From: Candidatus Alkanophagales archaeon
Lineage (GTDB): Archaea > Halobacteriota > Syntropharchaeia > Alkanophagales > B39-G2
Direction of reading: 5' to 3'
Length of the DNA stretch: 6,340 nt
NCBI GenBank assembly: GCA_003661185.1
Contig: QMVQ01000098.1
Location: 1 to 6,340, forward strand
Shown piece after piece: positions 5,683 through 6,340 of the stretch (position 1 is its first letter; the number at the start of each line of letters is the position of its first letter). The notes beneath the pieces are model-generated. The model was not told the DNA's origin. It saw only the letters and a program-made list of their open reading frames with translations, and did no database searches. Made by a program: the position numbers and the translations under genes.

Positions 5683-5709
5683 AAAGCACTTGCTTTTTGC
5701 GTCTTTTAT
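5683..5709 (+). terminator. Hairpin plus T-tract terminator candidate
   Basis: AAAGC (5683-5687) pairs with GCTTT (5692-5696) around ACTT, leading into T-rich sequence (TTTTT at 5694-5698 and TTTT at 5704-5707). The stem is short and weak, but the arrangement would end a plus-strand transcript of about 165 nt beginning near 5540. Confidence 0.35.
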
Positions 5710-5844
5710 TCCTTGAGCAGCACTACGAGCTGTTAGATACGTTCTCCCGAAAGTGTCCCCCATAAAATCTGCAACGTGATAATAAACTCGGAAATCCTGC
5801 AAGAGCAAACAGAGGCGGGCGGCATCTTTTGAAAGAAGACGCTG
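5710..5844. other. Remaining intergenic sequence, no convincing feature
   Basis: Between the terminator candidate and the dphB stop I see no gene, RNA or clear repeat. A 6-bp hairpin with one G-U pair (AGCAGC 5716-5721 with GCTGTT 5729-5734) is at chance level. The minus frame of dphB stays open past its stop to a TAG at 5641-5643, but that is not supported as coding. No strong T-tract terminator for dphB is visible; the best is a short pyrimidine run at about 5829-5838 on the minus strand. Confidence 0.5.
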
Positions 5845-6340
5845 TTAAAATATTTCTGAAGACGCTCCTGCAAGCTTAATTAATGCTTCTTTCTCGATGA
5901 AATGGAGGCTGCCGACGGCGATGAGGGTGTGCGGCGGCGCTCCGAAATCGTATTCTTTCAGTTTCTGCGGCAGGTCCGCCCGCACTATTGGCTTCTCCGC
6001 CCCCGCTCTCGCAATCCCGACGAACAGAATGCGTTCGATGTCGCTTGTTGCCTCGCCTCGCTGTCGCTTCTGTGATTCAATGCTGAAGAGCAGCTCGATT
6101 GCATCTCGGACGGTCATCGAGATGTCGAGGAGGAGGAGCGTGTGCAGCCCGTGCTTCCTGTTGAGCATGAGCGTGTCATAGGGCGTTTCGGGTATGCGCC
6201 CCTTGTAAGGCGGGGCAACGGTGGCGGACTTCCCGAACTTGTAGCTCTGCAAGCCGCAAATCCCTGGCGCCGCCGAGAGAATCGACGGTGCGTGGATTAC
6301 TCTGGTTTCGATGCCCAGCTCGATGGCTCGTAGCCTCAAA
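5845..6340 (-). CDS. dphB: Diphthine synthase, C-terminal part (5' end beyond window)
   Basis: S-adenosylmethionine-dependent methyltransferase that methylates the modified histidine of archaeal elongation factor 2 during diphthamide synthesis, in the cytoplasm. The 164 visible residues are the C-terminal portion of a protein normally about 260 residues long. Recognisable family segments in order are: LRLRAIELGIETRVIHAPSI (2-20), with the substrate-pocket-like SAAPGICGLQSYKFGKSAT following, PETPYDTLMLNRKHGLHTLL with LLDI completing it, VGIARAGAEKPIVRADL, and FGAPPHTLIAVGSLHFIEKE before the end at ASSEIF. The TTG at 6337-6339 is an internal codon, not a start, because the family continues well upstream. 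The end position agrees with the usual end of the family. It runs in the same direction as the beta-helix gene but 475 bp away, with an independent promoter for the latter, so co-transcription is unlikely. Confidence 0.93.
   Translation of the reverse strand, partial: LRLRAIELGIETRVIHAPSILSAAPGICGLQSYKFGKSATVAPPYKGRIPETPYDTLMLNRKHGLHTLLLLDISMTVRDAIELLFSIESQKRQRGEATSDIERILFVGIARAGAEKPIVRADLPQKLKEYDFGAPPHTLIAVGSLHFIEKEALIKLAGASSEIF

Noticed and set aside
5652..5765. A 37-codon plus-strand stretch beginning IRLLVDLM, which faintly recalls the start of PIN-like or Mut7-C nucleases.
   Set aside because: Only a few residues resemble the family, there is no ribosome binding site, and the frame stops after 37 codons. 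A relic cannot be excluded but cannot be supported.
5641..5844. In-frame open stretch of 67 codons directly after the dphB stop, suggesting a C-terminal extension read through TAA.
   Set aside because: DphB proteins normally end near the observed ASSEIF terminus, the stretch has no start codon support or recognised domain, and an open run of this length is not rare at this base composition.
1..6340. Search by eye for tRNA, rRNA, insertion sequence ends, transposase or CRISPR arrays.
   Set aside because: None was seen; the direct and inverted repeats present are short and explained above.

Overview
The window looks like a piece of a euryarchaeal (Halobacteriota-type) chromosome, probably from a methane- or alkane-metabolising lineage. 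Five things point this way: methenyl-tetrahydromethanopterin cyclohydrolase (mch); a corrinoid:coenzyme M methyltransferase of the MtaA/MtbA type; the C-terminal part of diphthine synthase, a translation-factor modification enzyme of archaea and eukaryotes; a secreted beta-helix protein ending in a PEF-CTERM-like archaeosortase signal; and AT-rich TATA-like boxes together with GGTGA Shine-Dalgarno sites. The species cannot be fixed from this window alone; ANME, Syntrophoarchaeum-like or Methanosarcina-related groups all fit.

Layout. Bases 1-3836 carry four plus-strand genes: 5'-truncated panE (ketopantoate reductase, 1-852), phoU (942-1595), mch (1752-2714) and a 350-residue MtaA/MtbA-like methyltransferase (2784-3836). 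Each is preceded by a gap with an AT-rich promoter candidate, so they look like separate or loosely coupled units rather than one tight operon. Facing them on the minus strand is a 497-residue exported beta-helix protein (3876-5369) with a Thr-Pro linker and PEF-CTERM tail. A 475-bp gap follows (5370-5844), then 3'-terminal dphB on the minus strand (5845-6340), whose start lies beyond the window.

Function. mch and the methyltransferase both belong to C1 chemistry (methenyl/formyl-H4MPT conversion and methyl transfer to coenzyme M), and their adjacency is the clearest functional theme. panE (coenzyme A synthesis), phoU (phosphate signalling) and dphB (EF-2 modification) are housekeeping genes. 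The beta-helix protein is probably a processed surface protein.

The least ordinary stretch is 5370-5710. It holds a duplicated 30-nt element in the likely leader of the beta-helix gene, a 28-bp imperfect dyad that could serve divergent promoters, and, on the plus strand, a compact unexplained unit: TATA-like box, GGTGA site, 32-codon ORF, a strong 40-nt stem-loop with a competing pairing partner, and a hairpin plus T-tract terminator candidate. It could be a small RNA or small-protein gene. This is inference from sequence pattern only.
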